Assembly: GCA_018607135.1 (NCBI GenBank)
Contig: JABBCA010000018.1
Location: forward strand, 1 to 64,000
Origin: Opitutales bacterium
Lineage (GTDB): Bacteria > Verrucomicrobiota > Verrucomicrobiia > Opitutales > Coraliomargaritaceae
Length of the DNA: 64,000 bases
Direction of reading: 5' to 3'
A program made the translations under genes and the position numbers. Position 1 is the first letter of the stretch; each line of letters begins with the position of its first letter. The notes beneath the pieces are model-generated. The model was not told the origin of the DNA, did not search any database, and worked only from the letters and a program-made list of their open reading frames with translations. Below are positions 1 to 9,474 of the stretch, one piece after another.

Positions 1-226
1 GCAAACGCCTGAAAACTGCCCTTATTGCCAGTAAAAGTTAAGCGGTGGTATAAGATTGTTGTAGCGAAATTGGTTCCCACTCCCGCTACTGTGAAATTTA
101 ACGATTGGTGCAGGTCGTGCATAGTCGCGCTGACTGAAAATTCTTTCACTCAGTGCCATTCGGGTCACGGCTAAGACGCCTCTTTGAATTAATTGATCTG
201 GTAAGGAAAAAAGAAACTGTATCCAA

Positions 227-2506
227 TCATTTTTTCAGTGCTGCGTCGAACCAGTTGCTACCGAAGTCGTCGTTTCTTTGGTGCTTTTGTGGCTCTCTGT
301 TACCGCCAGGACGTGGGCCATTGCTTCGACTTTTTGGAGTGCCGGTGCGCTCTTTTTTACCGCCAACCTCTGGTTGCTTTTTCATGGAGAGGGCGATGCG
401 GTTACGCTGCAGGTCGACTTCGGTGACGGTGACTTGGACCTTGTCGCCGACCTTCACCACTTTGTTGGGATCGTCGACGAATTTATCGGCTAACTGACTG
501 ATGTGGACGAGGCCGTCTTGGTGGACACCGATATCGACAAAGGCCCCGAAGGCGGTGACGTTGGTGACGATTCCAGGAAGTTTCATTCCTAGAGTGAGGT
601 CGTTTGGCTTGTCGACTCCTTCGGCGAAGGCAAAGGCCTCAAATTGTTTACGAGGGTCGCGCCCAGGCTTGGCCAACTCGTCCATGATGTCGCGTAGGGT
701 CGGCAGGCCGACTTCGTCGGAAACGTAGTCTTCTAAATTGATTTTTGAACGTGCTGCGCTGTCTTTGGTGAGGTCTTCCACTTTGCAACCGACGGTGGCT
801 GCCATTTCTTCGACGAGGCTATAGCGCTCGGGGTGCACGCCACTTTGATCGAGCGGGTGTTTGGCATCGCGTATGCGTAGGAAGCCCGCGCATTGCTCAA
901 AGGCCTTTGGTCCTAAGCGGCTGACTTCGGTCAATTCTTTACGTGAAGTAAATGGGCCGTTTTCTTGGCGGTGGGCGACGATGTTTGCGGCAATTGAATC
1001 GTTGAGTCCTGACACGTAAGAGAGTAGCTGCTTACTGGCGGTGTTCACCTCGACGCCGACTTTGTTCACGCTGGAAACGACGGTGTCGTCGAGGGTGCGT
1101 TTGAGCGCATATTGATCGACGTCGTGCTGGTATTGTCCGACACCGATGGATTTGGGGTCGATCTTAACGAGCTCTGCAAGTGGGTCCATGAGGCGACGGC
1201 CAATAGAGACGGCACCACGAACTGTAAGGTCTTCGTTGGGGAATTCTTCGCGAGCGGCTTCGGAAGCTGAGTAGATGGACGCGCCTGATTCGTTGACACT
1301 GACGATCATGATTTTGGCAGACAGTTTGAGGCCGCGAAAGAAGGCTTCGGTTTCGCGCCCAGCGGTGCCGTTGCCGATTGCAATGGCTTCGATGTCATAG
1401 CGTTCTATCAATGCCTTGGCTTCAACGGCCGCGCGTTCGACTTGGCCTGCGCCACCAGTGCAGAAGAGCACGTGGTTGAAGAGGAGCTTACCTTGCGCAT
1501 CGAGAATGACAGTCTTGCAACCAGTGCGGAAACCAGGGTCGACTGCCATCGTGCGCTTTTGGCCAAGAGGGGAAGCCAGCAAGAGTTCACGAGCGTTATC
1601 GGCAAAGACCTGTATGGCTGCGGTGTCTGCCTTTTTCTTTGCTTGTAGGCGCACCTCGGTCTCCATGGATGGACAGAGCAGGCGTTTGTAGGCGTCGGCG
1701 ATGGCCAGTTTGACTTCGTTGGCTGCGGAGCCTCGTCCGTTGAGGAACTGCTTCTCAATCAGTGCGATCGCAGATTCTTCTTCGGGGAGAATACGGTGGA
1801 AGAGGAAGCCTTCTTTTTCTCCGCGGCGGATGGCTAGGATGCGGTGTGATGGGGCGTTTTTAATGGGCTCTTTCCATTCGAAATAGTCGCTGTATTTGGC
1901 GCCTTCGGTTTCTTTACCGGGGAAAGCTTCAGATACCAGTGTGCCTTGCTCCCAAAAAAGCTTGCGGAGTGTCTCGCGAATATCCGCGTCGTCACTGATC
2001 CATTCAGAAATGATGTGGCGTGCGCCTTCGAGCGCGGCGTTGGAGTCGGGCACCTCTTTTGCTTCGTCCACGTATTGGAGTGCCTGCTCGGCAGTGTCGG
2101 AAGCGTCTTGGTTTTTAAAAAGATGTATCGCGAGTGGTTCGAGGCCACGCTCGCGCGCAATCATTGCTTTGGTGCGACGTTTTGGGCGGAAGGGGAGATA
2201 GATATCCTCGAGCTTGGACATCGATTGTGCGCCGTCGATTTTTCCTTCGAGTTCGCTATTGAGTAGGTTGCGCTCTTGGAGTGATTTCTTGATGGATTCG
2301 CGACGAGCGGCTAAGTCTGCGAGCTGCTGGAGGCGGTCGCGAATAGTGGTGATTTGAACTTCATCGAGTTCGCCTGTTTGCTCTTTGCGGTAGCGAGCGA
2401 TGAAGGGCACGGTGCCACCTTCTGAAATGAGAGTCGCTGTTGCGGTTACTTGAGTCGCCTTGAGGCTGAGTTCCTCGGCGATTTGGTCGATAAATGGGTT
2501 CTGCAT
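227..2506 (-). CDS. tex: Tex-family S1 RNA-binding transcription accessory protein
   Basis: Tex-type nucleic-acid-binding protein of about 759 residues, the usual family length. It is cytoplasmic and is thought to act on transcription or RNA metabolism. Visible in order: helical N-terminal Tex region, a YqgF/RNase H-like domain beginning at TMAVDPGFRTGCK, a helix-hairpin-helix block around NTASKQLLSYVSGL, and a C-terminal S1 domain (GIVTNVTAFGAFVDIGVHQD) followed by a charged Gly/Arg-rich tail. The ORF track begins 27 codons upstream, but those residues are not Tex-like. MQNPFIDQIAEEL at 2506 is the natural start. It stands alone, divergent from the small membrane-anchored gene that follows. 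Confidence 0.93.
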   Translation of the reverse strand: MQNPFIDQIAEELSLKATQVTATATLISEGGTVPFIARYRKEQTGELDEVQITTIRDRLQQLADLAARRESIKKSLQERNLLNSELEGKIDGAQSMSKLEDIYLPFRPKRRTKAMIARERGLEPLAIHLFKNQDASDTAEQALQYVDEAKEVPDSNAALEGARHIISEWISDDADIRETLRKLFWEQGTLVSEAFPGKETEGAKYSDYFEWKEPIKNAPSHRILAIRRGEKEGFLFHRILPEEESAIALIEKQFLNGRGSAANEVKLAIADAYKRLLCPSMETEVRLQAKKKADTAAIQVFADNARELLLASPLGQKRTMAVDPGFRTGCKTVILDAQGKLLFNHVLFCTGGAGQVERAAVEAKALIERYDIEAIAIGNGTAGRETEAFFRGLKLSAKIMIVSVNESGASIYSASEAAREEFPNEDLTVRGAVSIGRRLMDPLAELVKIDPKSIGVGQYQHDVDQYALKRTLDDTVVSSVNKVGVEVNTASKQLLSYVSGLNDSIAANIVAHRQENGPFTSRKELTEVSRLGPKAFEQCAGFLRIRDAKHPLDQSGVHPERYSLVEEMAATVGCKVEDLTKDSAARSKINLEDYVSDEVGLPTLRDIMDELAKPGRDPRKQFEAFAFAEGVDKPNDLTLGMKLPGIVTNVTAFGAFVDIGVHQDGLVHISQLADKFVDDPNKVVKVGDKVQVTVTEVDLQRNRIALSMKKQPEVGGKKERTGTPKSRSNGPRPGGNREPQKHQRNDDFGSNWFDAALKK

Positions 2507-2664
2507 GTGGTAGAAAAGCGGGCGTCTTTTTAGAGGCTGAAAGTGAAAGCGGATGAAGCTAGCGAACATCATCTTGAGGGAAAGCAAAACCCTACAAAGT
2601 TAGATCTTTTTTTGCTCAGTTGGCGATTTGACAGCGTTCTTTTCGCCAGCTATCACAGTCACCA

Positions 2665-3213
2665 TTGAAGTGGATATATAGAGCGTGCTTTTTAGCGATA
2701 CTGTTGGCGGCCATTTGGCATTCTCGGGTTCGTTGGTATGTGTTTCCAGCTCCAGAACTGATTGTGGATCATTATACGGTGCGCTATATGGAGCCCTTTA
2801 ATTTAAACGCGCGGGTGATCGTCACTAATAGGCATACGACCGACCAAATGTCTGATTTTAGCCCGATTGATGTCGGTGTCGCTTGGGGACCTTTAGGCGA
2901 AGAAGGGAAATTGGATCTCTCGAAGTTTTATCAAAAGGAACGTTTCCTTTACTGGAAGGGGCAGAAAATCGACGATGTTCCTTATTGGGATGTCCGTAAG
3001 CACATTGGGCATTTGCATGTGATCCCTGCAGACGATTATGTGCTTCAAGAACTCTATGCGCTACAACCTAATGACTTGATCTCTTTTAGGGGGCATCTAG
3101 TTCGCGTTGATAACAACGAAGGGCGCGGCATCTGGGTGAGTTCTCGCTCACGAACTGACACTGGCGCACAAGCTTGTGAGATTGTATATATTACCGACTT
3201 ATTTCGTTATTAA
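2665..3213 (+). CDS. Hypothetical protein with N-terminal membrane anchor
   Basis: A 182-residue protein that I do not recognise. Residues about 5-19 (YRACFLAILLAAIWH) form one hydrophobic segment followed by basic residues, so an inner-membrane anchor or uncleaved signal is likely, with the rest outside. The soluble part is rich in aromatic and acidic residues and contains an HIGHLHVIPADDYV stretch with several histidines. No catalytic motif is evident. It is divergent from tex and converges on the glycosylase-like gene with only 6 bp between stops, so it is probably transcribed alone. It reads as a genuine gene because its whole length is open and its composition protein-like. Confidence 0.7.
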   Translation: MKWIYRACFLAILLAAIWHSRVRWYVFPAPELIVDHYTVRYMEPFNLNARVIVTNRHTTDQMSDFSPIDVGVAWGPLGEEGKLDLSKFYQKERFLYWKGQKIDDVPYWDVRKHIGHLHVIPADDYVLQELYALQPNDLISFRGHLVRVDNNEGRGIWVSSRSRTDTGAQACEIVYITDLFRY

Positions 3214-3219
3214 GTCGTC

Positions 3220-4095
3220 CTATTCGCTTTGAAGCAGGCTCTCTAGCTTTTCGATGAGTTGATCTCTCAGTTTTTTGGACCGTTTAGCCAATTGTGCCTG
3301 CTCGATCTCGTATTCGGCACGGCCTTCTGACGTTTCAATCTGAATCGGTGTGTAGCCCAGTTGGCTGCAGTCGTAGGGACTGGCACGCATGTCGACTTCG
3401 CGGCAGCTGATAGCGTAGTTGAAAGTATCCCATAGTAGTTCAGTGCCGACCCAAGGCATGCACTTGGCAGTCCATTTATAAAGATCCATGTTTGTGTGGA
3501 GGCACCCGGGTTGCTCGTTGAGCATGCGTCCTTCTTGGTTGGGCTGAAAGCGATTCATTGGTATAGCGGTGTCAGTGAAGAAACGAAACGCATCGAAGTG
3601 GCTGCAACAGATCGGACGACTTTCAACGACGGTATCGATTTCGGACTGAGTTAAGCGTAGTGGTAGTGTGCCTTCGTGGCGTGCTCTGCCTTCGGGGCCG
3701 CCTTGATAGACCATTGCCCATTCGTGCATACCAAAACATGCAAATTGCGCAGGGCGGCTTCGAACCGATTTGCATAAATCCAGACTCCATTGCAAACGCT
3801 TACGGACCTTTGCATCGAGCTTTACCGTGTCTAAATAAATGCGATCTTTGTCTAATGAATATGATTTCTGATTATATCCGGGGAGCCATTCTTCAGTTTC
3901 GAGAGCTACGCCAATGCCTGGGTGCCAGTATTCAAGTTGCGCTGGCGCGAAGCGGTAATAGATAAATAAGAAATCAAAGACTGGGTGCATCTTGCTTTGA
4001 GCACGCCTAGAGCGATACGGGATCGTCCACTCCTCGGCCTTGGTGCGGTGTGTCTGCGCAATCGGCTGCCATTGCTCTGCTTTTAAAAGATTCAT
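3220..4095 (-). CDS. 3-methyladenine DNA glycosylase-like protein
   Basis: The 291-residue product matches a bacterial family commonly annotated as 3-methyladenine DNA glycosylase; the HPVFDFLFIYYRFAPAQLEYWHPG block near residue 38 is its hallmark. The annotation implies excision of alkylated bases, but the family is not obviously related to AlkA or Tag in sequence and I know of no firm biochemistry, so the function is inferred from the name only. Conserved-looking stretches include ACFGMHEWAMVYQ and a His/Asp-containing CSHFDAFRFFT. It lies 6 bp downstream of the DUF983 gene and is probably the last gene of the DegT/ABC operon. Confidence 0.65.
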   Translation of the reverse strand: MNLLKAEQWQPIAQTHRTKAEEWTIPYRSRRAQSKMHPVFDFLFIYYRFAPAQLEYWHPGIGVALETEEWLPGYNQKSYSLDKDRIYLDTVKLDAKVRKRLQWSLDLCKSVRSRPAQFACFGMHEWAMVYQGGPEGRARHEGTLPLRLTQSEIDTVVESRPICCSHFDAFRFFTDTAIPMNRFQPNQEGRMLNEQPGCLHTNMDLYKWTAKCMPWVGTELLWDTFNYAISCREVDMRASPYDCSQLGYTPIQIETSEGRAEYEIEQAQLAKRSKKLRDQLIEKLESLLQSE

Positions 4096-4101
4096 GTCAG
4101 A

Positions 4102-4488
4102 CTACGTCGGATCTTCTTGGGCATTTTTGGGTAGCTCTAGAGGGCACACTGCAAAGTAAGTCATAATCACCCAGCAGAGCATGAAAGGGTAAAGGAGCAC
4201 ACAGAGGATCACTGAGCCGATAATGCCGACACTGATTCCAGTCCACATTCCAAGAAGCCCCTTGACTACTAAAATACAGACAGGGATGATGATAAAGAGG
4301 ATGGCTAGCACGTAGCCAATTGAGGTAGTGCCAAAGTAGAATCCAGATTCCTCTTTTTCGAGCTGCATCTCGCAATGCGTGCAGTGTTTGTGTAGGCGAA
4401 ACCAAGTTTTGAACATACCAAACTCGCCGCAATTTGGGCAGCGTCCAGTCAGGCTGCGAATTACGATTTCACCACGCTCGATTTTCAT
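4102..4488 (-). CDS. DUF983 family membrane protein (first copy)
   Basis: A 128-residue DUF983 protein. The N-terminus carries a zinc-ribbon-like pair of CxxC motifs (CPNCGEFGMF and CTHCEMQLE), then GFYFG, then two hydrophobic hairpins (YVLAILFIIIPVCILVV and GIIGSVILCVLLYPFML). This is the standard DUF983 architecture: a cytoplasmic metal-binding knuckle followed by two or more membrane spans. The biochemical role is unknown. It sits 19 bp behind the small lipoprotein and 6 bp before the glycosylase-like gene on the same strand. A second DUF983 gene of different sequence lies at 14157-14600. Confidence 0.85.
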   Translation of the reverse strand: MKIERGEIVIRSLTGRCPNCGEFGMFKTWFRLHKHCTHCEMQLEKEESGFYFGTTSIGYVLAILFIIIPVCILVVKGLLGMWTGISVGIIGSVILCVLLYPFMLCWVIMTYFAVCPLELPKNAQEDPT

Positions 4489-4507
4489 ATAATTGCGCTG
4501 TGGCTAC

Positions 4508-4642
4508 TTACCAGAATTTTAAGCTTTTGCCGTTATCAATAGTCACTCCATTCTCGGTGCGCGTTGAGGAACAGCCGCTGAAGACTGTCGCGAGTAGAAG
4601 GGTAGCAATAAGTATGGGGAGGGCTTTTTTGATTTTGTTCAT
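4508..4642 (-). CDS. Tiny lipoprotein (44 aa), absent from the ORF track
   Basis: A 44-residue reading frame too short for the supplied track. It starts MNKIKKALPILIATLLLATV and runs into the lipobox FSGC, followed by a short polar tail ending in KSLKFW. The charged N-region, hydrophobic core and lipobox Cys at position 24 are those of a lipoprotein signal peptide, which leaves a mature peptide of only about 21 residues. It begins 6 bp after the ABC exporter stop and ends 19 bp before the DUF983 start, so it fits tightly in the operon. No Shine-Dalgarno is seen, as is usual in this window. It may be a small envelope peptide; no family recognised. Confidence 0.72.
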   Translation of the reverse strand: MNKIKKALPILIATLLLATVFSGCSSTRTENGVTIDNGKSLKFW

Positions 4643-4648
4643 AGAAGT

Positions 4649-6418
4649 TTAATCGCTTGAGTCTTGAGTTTCGTGGACGGTTTTAGCCTGTTTGTCGTAT
4701 AGGCTTTGATAGAGATCATTGGTGGGGTAGAGCTCTTTATGACTGCCTGTTGCGACAATTTCACCATCGTCAAATACGAAGATTCGATCTGCGTGTTGAA
4801 TGGTGCTGAATCGGTGTGCAATGATTAAGACGGTGCGGCCTTTGGAGAGCTCTTCGAGTGCGGTTTGTATATTATGTTCGCTTTCAGAATCAAGTGCTGA
4901 AGTGGCTTCATCAAGTATGATGATTGGTGCGTTTTTCAAGAATGCTCTCGCAATTGAAATACGTTGCCGTTGTCCACCTGAAAGAAGAGAACCTCGTTCA
5001 CCGACTTGAGTTTCATAGCCCTGATCTAGGGCTTCGATAAAGTCGTGAGCAAAGGCCATCCGAGCGGCAGTCTGAACCTCTTCTACAGTGGCATCGGGAC
5101 GAGCCACTCGTATGTTGTTCGCGATCGTATCGCTAAATAATACCGACTCTTGTGAGACGAGTGCCATGTGTGCACGTAAATCTGCTTTAGTGACATTACG
5201 CACGTCGATGCCATCGACGAGCACATGGCCCTCGATCACATCGTAAAATCTAAGCACTAAATTAGCGAAGGTTGACTTACCTGCGCCACTGGGACCGACC
5301 AGGGCAATCGCTTCGCCAGCTTTAATTTCAGCGCTCACATTTCTTAATACCGTGCCATCGTCTTGAGTATATCTAAACGAGACCTTATCGAAGCGGATGT
5401 TACCTGCGATATTTCCAAGTGGGGTCGGATTGATGGCCTCTGGGACAGTGTCTTCCGCATCGAGAATGTATTCTAAACGATCAAGCGAGGCTTCCGCTTT
5501 CTTAACTGTATTAGAGACGCCACCAAGCTTTTTGACTGGCTGGTAGCACATGTAGAGTGCAGCTAGAATGGAAGCCAATGCCCCTTCATCGATATTACGT
5601 TGGACCGCCATATAAAGGGCTAAGACGATCGCGAGGGATGTGACGAGCTCAATTAATGGCGTGAGCATTTTGTCATATTTCACTACCTTCAACGACTTTA
5701 ATAAAAAGTCACGGCAAGCTTCGCTGAAGCGGTTGACTTCGCGAGTTTCCAAATTGTAGGAGCGGATCTCGCGTGTGGCTGATAAGCTTTCGTTGAGCAC
5801 ATGATTCAGTTGCCCCGCTTGCTTTTGCGCTTGGCTTGCCTTTTTGACGATACGTGTGCCGATTGCTTTGATCGGCAACACACAAGCTGGCACCGACGCC
5901 AGTGCGATCAAAATAAAGGTGACATCATTTTCTTGAGTCGAAAGGTATACCAAATACGCACCCGCACTGATCAAGGTAGCAGGTTCCTTGATCAAACTGT
6001 CCACCACTTTAACAATCGCAGTTTGTAGTTGTGCGGTGTCCCCTTGCACGCGGCTCATCAGATCGCCGATATTGTTACTATGAAAGAAGGCAATCGGTAG
6101 TTCTTGGATTCGTGCAAAGACGCTGATACGCAATTGCTCTAAGACATGCATACCCGTATAAGCAATGTAGTATGAATTGATAAAACTTCCTATTGCTCTA
6201 AGGAAGAACACTGCAGGGATCGATATGAGTATACCTGCAAGCAACCAGCCTGTGGGCTTGTCGTCTTGTGTGACTAGAGGCACTAGGTATTTGATGACCA
6301 GAGGTAATCCAAAGCCTGAGGATGCCGCGTAAACTAGGCCCGCAATCAAACCTATCGAGAACTGAACTCGAACCGGTTTTAGGTATTTGAAGTAAGCTCC
6401 GAAACGTTTTAAGATCAT
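4649..6418 (-). CDS. MsbA-like ABC exporter (fused permease and ATPase)
   Basis: A type IV ABC half-transporter of 589 residues: an N-terminal six-helix ABC membrane domain and a C-terminal nucleotide-binding domain. Walker A is GPSGAGKST, the signature is LLSGGQRQR, Walker B is [12 protein letters not shown], and the H-loop follows in IIAHRFSTI. The product probably flips a lipid or lipid-linked sugar, or exports a hydrophobic compound, as MsbA-type exporters do; the substrate cannot be read from sequence. The track start overlaps the upstream DegT gene, so I use [13 protein letters not shown] at 6418, which leaves a 25-bp gap. Cotranscription with a sugar aminotransferase favours an envelope-glycolipid substrate. 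Confidence 0.9.
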   Translation of the reverse strand: MILKRFGAYFKYLKPVRVQFSIGLIAGLVYAASSGFGLPLVIKYLVPLVTQDDKPTGWLLAGILISIPAVFFLRAIGSFINSYYIAYTGMHVLEQLRISVFARIQELPIAFFHSNNIGDLMSRVQGDTAQLQTAIVKVVDSLIKEPATLISAGAYLVYLSTQENDVTFILIALASVPACVLPIKAIGTRIVKKASQAQKQAGQLNHVLNESLSATREIRSYNLETREVNRFSEACRDFLLKSLKVVKYDKMLTPLIELVTSLAIVLALYMAVQRNIDEGALASILAALYMCYQPVKKLGGVSNTVKKAEASLDRLEYILDAEDTVPEAINPTPLGNIAGNIRFDKVSFRYTQDDGTVLRNVSAEIKAGEAIALVGPSGAGKSTFANLVLRFYDVIEGHVLVDGIDVRNVTKADLRAHMALVSQESVLFSDTIANNIRVARPDATVEEVQTAARMAFAHDFIEALDQGYETQVGERGSLLSGGQRQRISIARAFLKNAPIIILDEATSALDSESEHNIQTALEELSKGRTVLIIAHRFSTIQHADRIFVFDDGEIVATGSHKELYPTNDLYQSLYDKQAKTVHETQDSSD

Positions 6419-6443
6419 AACAGTGAACGCACTCGTTCTTGGA

Positions 6444-7604
6444 TTAGGCCTTGAAGCTGGTAATGACTTCAACGACGCGCTCGATCATTTCATCGGTGAG
6501 GTCCGGAAAGATCGGTAGGGCGAGGCTCATAGCGGCGGCGCGCTCAGAATTTGGAAAGTCACCCTTTTTGTAGCCCAGTAGGCGGAAGCATTCCTGCTCG
6601 TGTAAGGACAACGGGTAGTAGATTTCGCAACCGACATTGTTTGCCTTCATGTGTTCCATGAGCGCATCCCGATGCTCACTGTAAATCACAAATTGGTTGT
6701 AAATGTGGTAGTTGCCCTCTTTCTCAATGGGAAGCACCACGCCACCATTGAGTCCTGTCTCCAGTTCGTCTGCAGTGCGTGTGATACCCGCTAGGTCGAA
6801 GCACTTTCGATATAGCGCGGCGTTCTCGCGACGTTGCTCGTGCCATGTATTGAGGTGCGGTAGTTTCACATTGAGCACGGCAGCTTGAAGTGCATCGAGG
6901 CGGAAATTACCGCCCACACGTGGGTGGTAATATTTCGGCTCCATACCGTGATTGCGCAGCTGCTTTAGAATGGATGCGTAGTCAGCGTCGTCGGTGACGA
7001 CCATACCACCATCACCAAATCCGCCAAGGTTTTTGGTAGGGAAGAAGGATAGGCAGCCCATATGGCCAAAGGAGCAGGCAGGACGACCGTTTTGCTTGGA
7101 GCCAATTGCTTGGGCGGCATCTTCGATGATCAACAGGTCATGCTCGCGGGCGATATCTTTGATGGCTCGCATGTCGGCCATTTGCCCAAAGAGGTGCACG
7201 GGTGCAATCGCGCGAGTTCGCTCGGTGATGGCCGCTGCTATTTTGGACGCATCAATATTAAAAGTATCGGGCTCGATATCAACCATGACTGGTGTTGCGC
7301 CGACTCGCACAATAGATCCAATCGTGCCAAAGAAGGTGTAGGGTGTGGTGATCACTTCATCGCCTTCCCCGATTCCAAGAGCCATCATTGCTACGATTAA
7401 GGCGTCCGTGCCCGAGGAGACGCCGATACCGTGATCGACGTTGCAATAGTCGGCGACGCGCTCTTCAAAGCTGGCCACTTCAGGCCCTAAGATGAAGTAT
7501 TGGGACTGCGCGACCGATAGCATTGCTTGGTCTAGCTCATCGGCAAGCGCAGCATATTGTGGTTTTAAATCCAGTAGCGGAACAGCAATTGGTGATTCAC
7601 TCAT
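6444..7604 (-). CDS. DegT/DnrJ/EryC1/StrS family sugar aminotransferase
   Basis: A PLP-dependent sugar aminotransferase of 386 residues, full length for the family. The Schiff-base lysine lies in [14 protein letters not shown], the cofactor-binding acid in [11 protein letters not shown], and the N-terminal [13 protein letters not shown] is typical. Such enzymes convert a nucleotide-linked keto sugar to an amino sugar for LPS, capsule or glycoprotein glycans; the exact substrate is not predictable. First gene of a probable operon with the ABC exporter, the tiny lipoprotein, DUF983 and the glycosylase-like gene. The trxA terminator lies just upstream, so it should have its own promoter in the roughly 90 bp between. 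Confidence 0.93.
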   Translation of the reverse strand: MSESPIAVPLLDLKPQYAALADELDQAMLSVAQSQYFILGPEVASFEERVADYCNVDHGIGVSSGTDALIVAMMALGIGEGDEVITTPYTFFGTIGSIVRVGATPVMVDIEPDTFNIDASKIAAAITERTRAIAPVHLFGQMADMRAIKDIAREHDLLIIEDAAQAIGSKQNGRPACSFGHMGCLSFFPTKNLGGFGDGGMVVTDDADYASILKQLRNHGMEPKYYHPRVGGNFRLDALQAAVLNVKLPHLNTWHEQRRENAALYRKCFDLAGITRTADELETGLNGGVVLPIEKEGNYHIYNQFVIYSEHRDALMEHMKANNVGCEIYYPLSLHEQECFRLLGYKKGDFPNSERAAAMSLALPIFPDLTDEMIERVVEVITSFKA

Positions 7605-7690
7605 GTGTGTCTATGTTTTCTGGATTTTACTGCGCTGTCTAGCCTGCTTTCTGGTTAATCACGGCTCACAGTTTAGATGGGTGTGTGGGC

Positions 7691-7722
7691 ACAAAAAAAC
7701 ACCCGCAGTTCTACGGGTGTTT
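7691..7722 (-). terminator. Rho-independent terminator of the lptD-trxA run
   Basis: Read on the minus strand, a stem AAACACCCG/CGGGTGTTT with an 8-base loop runs directly into seven T residues. It lies about 20 bp beyond the trxA stop and cleanly separates that operon from the DegT operon. Confidence 0.9.
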
Positions 7723-7744
7723 GCACTTAAAAACGTGAATGCAC

Positions 7745-8062
7745 TTAAGAGATCTTTGCCTTAAGATCGTCCTTAGATGTGAGACCAACGACGGTTTCGG
7801 ACACTGCGCCATCTTTGAAGATGAGGATAGTTGGGATGGCACGGATGGAGTATTTGCCTGCGATCTCGCTATTGTTATCGACGTTGACCTTGCAGATTTT
7901 GACTGCATCTCCCAATTCTTCGGCAAGTTCTTCAAGGATCGGTGCAATTGCTTTACATGGGCCACACCATGGTGCCCAGAAGTCTACTACCACAGGCGTG
8001 GAGCCGGCGCTGATGGCGGATTCAAAATTACTGCTATCGAGTTCTGCGATTTTGTCGGACAT
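7745..8062 (-). CDS. trxA: Thioredoxin
   Basis: A 105-residue thioredoxin with the active-site WCGPC in FWAPWCGPCKAI and the cis-proline region RAIPTILIF. It reduces protein disulfides in the cytoplasm with electrons from thioredoxin reductase. Length and spacing match canonical TrxA, with no signal peptide. It is the last gene before a strong minus-strand terminator and lies 20 bp behind the Pro/Ala-rich gene, so it probably shares transcription with scpA and lptD. Confidence 0.97.
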   Translation of the reverse strand: MSDKIAELDSSNFESAISAGSTPVVVDFWAPWCGPCKAIAPILEELAEELGDAVKICKVNVDNNSEIAGKYSIRAIPTILIFKDGAVSETVVGLTSKDDLKAKIS

Positions 8063-8082
8063 GATTCGTTTGATTTACTAGT

Positions 8083-8427
8083 TTATGATAGAAAAGGAAG
8101 CACTTCGTTAATTAGAAGAGCGGTAAAAGCAATGGCTACTGCGGCTGCGATGGCGTCTATTGCGACTCCTAGCATCGAGCTTGAACTCTCCTCCTCGCCA
8201 TCAGCGAGGTCTTCAAAGCGGGGAGCTGCTGTCGTGGGCGCAGGTTTGGCTTGAGCAGTTGGTTTAGCTGGGGCAGCTGGAATCGGCGCTGCTGGCGAGC
8301 TGGCTACAGGAGACGCTGGTCTCGCTGGTGCAGCAGGAATTGCTGGTTTGGCTGGTTTGGCTGGTGTAGCTGGAGCTGCAGGTGCGGGTGGAACTTCAGA
8401 TTCGGGGGTATTGGGTGTGTCGCTCAT
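8083..8427 (-). CDS. Pro/Ala-rich protein with C-terminal membrane segment
   Basis: A 114-residue low-complexity protein. Residues about 10-70 are almost entirely Pro, Ala, Lys and Thr in PAxPAKPAxP-type repeats, then comes an acidic/serine patch (DLADGEEESSSS) and a single hydrophobic C-terminal segment (AIAAAVAIAFTALLI). This suggests a tail-anchored or inner-membrane protein with an extended proline-rich arm, possibly a spacer or scaffold; no family recognised. It sits between an 80-residue ORF and trxA on the same strand. The repetitive coding DNA may be variable between strains. Confidence 0.7.
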   Translation of the reverse strand: MSDTPNTPESEVPPAPAAPATPAKPAKPAIPAAPARPASPVASSPAAPIPAAPAKPTAQAKPAPTTAAPRFEDLADGEEESSSSMLGVAIDAIAAAVAIAFTALLINEVLPFLS

Positions 8428-8474
8428 GTATTGATGAATAAGTGAGTGTTGGGAGGGCTGTCAAGCGAGCCAGC

Positions 8475-8717
8475 TTATACTGGGGTGCTTTCTTTGATAA
8501 TATCTGATAATTCGGACTTCTCGACGTTTTCGAGTGTCTTGCCGCGGCGATCGAGCGTTTCGAAGGTTTTCATGACAGTCTCTGTCATACGACCATGGGT
8601 CTCCTCGGAACCGCCGACAATTGCGAAACGTTCTGATCGGGTGATCCGCTTGTGGCCGTCTGCGTTGTCGAGTCCTACACCGAATAGGTGCGCGTTTGTT
8701 TTGGAAGGTCGTTGCAT
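8475..8717 (-). CDS. Small conserved-looking hypothetical protein
   Basis: An 80-residue soluble, charged protein beginning MQRPSKTNAHLFGVGLDN. It has an HKRITRSERFAIVGGSEETH core and a C-terminal amphipathic stretch (TLENVEKSELSDIIKE). I recognise no family. It lies 6 bp downstream of scpA on the same strand and in phase with the operon, which supports it being real; its place next to scpA suggests cotranscription with chromosome-segregation and envelope genes but says nothing certain about function. Confidence 0.65.
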   Translation of the reverse strand: MQRPSKTNAHLFGVGLDNADGHKRITRSERFAIVGGSEETHGRMTETVMKTFETLDRRGKTLENVEKSELSDIIKESTPV

Positions 8718-8723
8718 GATGAT

Positions 8724-9470
8724 TTACTCTGGGCGACTGCAGCGGATATCGGCAAAGGCGGTATCTTGCTTAATGAGGATCATATTTTGGCGGGTTAATT
8801 CGAGAACTGCAAGAAAGGTGGCCACAATGGTAGTTATGGTGGTGCTGGCTTCGAAAAGTTCGGAAAAGAGGAAGTTTTTTTCGTGTTTTAGGCGTAGTAG
8901 CACGAGTTCCATACGATCGGAGACCGTGACTTGCTCGGCATTGATTTCGCCTTCGGTAATCCGCTCGGCCAAGCGGCGAAGGACTTGATTGAAAGTGTTC
9001 CAGAGCTCGATGCGTTCGACTGGCTTGAGCGGGCGCTCAACGGCTTCCAAGGCTTCTTTCGGGCCGATGCGTGCAATCAGGTCGTTACTGCTCAGGATGA
9101 GTTTTTGAATGTCGTCTGCGGCCTCTTTGAATTTGCGGTATTCGAGCAGTTGTTGGACGAGTTCCCAGCGTGGGTCAATGTCTGGGTCTTCGACGTCTTC
9201 GTTGGTGCCTTGGTCCTTTTTGGGTAGGAGCATGCGGCTTTTGATATACATCAAGGTTGCTGCCATGACGAAGAACTCACCTGCGATTTCGAGGTCCAAC
9301 TTATCCATCGAGCCTAAGATCTCAATGTATTGTTGGGTGACGTGCTCGATCGGGATGTCGTAAATGTCGACTTCGCTACGGCGTATCAAGTAGAGCAGCA
9401 AGTCCAGCGGACCTTCAAATGCAGGAAGGCGTATCGCATAGTCGTTGTTGGGAACCAGTGCTTCTTCCAT
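8724..9470 (-). CDS. scpA: Segregation and condensation protein A
   Basis: The kleisin subunit ScpA (248 residues), which joins Smc and ScpB in the bacterial condensin complex. The N-terminal signature YAIRLPAFEGPLDLLLYLIR and the following IEHVTQQYIEIL are diagnostic, and the C-terminal winged-helix part includes ERITEGEINAEQVTVSDRME. It starts 4 bp after the lptD stop, so translation is probably coupled. scpB is not visible in this window, although scpA and scpB are neighbours in many bacteria. Confidence 0.93.
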   Translation of the reverse strand: MEEALVPNNDYAIRLPAFEGPLDLLLYLIRRSEVDIYDIPIEHVTQQYIEILGSMDKLDLEIAGEFFVMAATLMYIKSRMLLPKKDQGTNEDVEDPDIDPRWELVQQLLEYRKFKEAADDIQKLILSSNDLIARIGPKEALEAVERPLKPVERIELWNTFNQVLRRLAERITEGEINAEQVTVSDRMELVLLRLKHEKNFLFSELFEASTTITTIVATFLAVLELTRQNMILIKQDTAFADIRCSRPE

Positions 9471-9474
9471 AGTC

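Noticed and set aside
1-41. Possible 3' end of a plus-strand gene (KRLKTALIASKS then stop)
   Set aside because: Only 12 codons visible at the window edge; cannot be supported.
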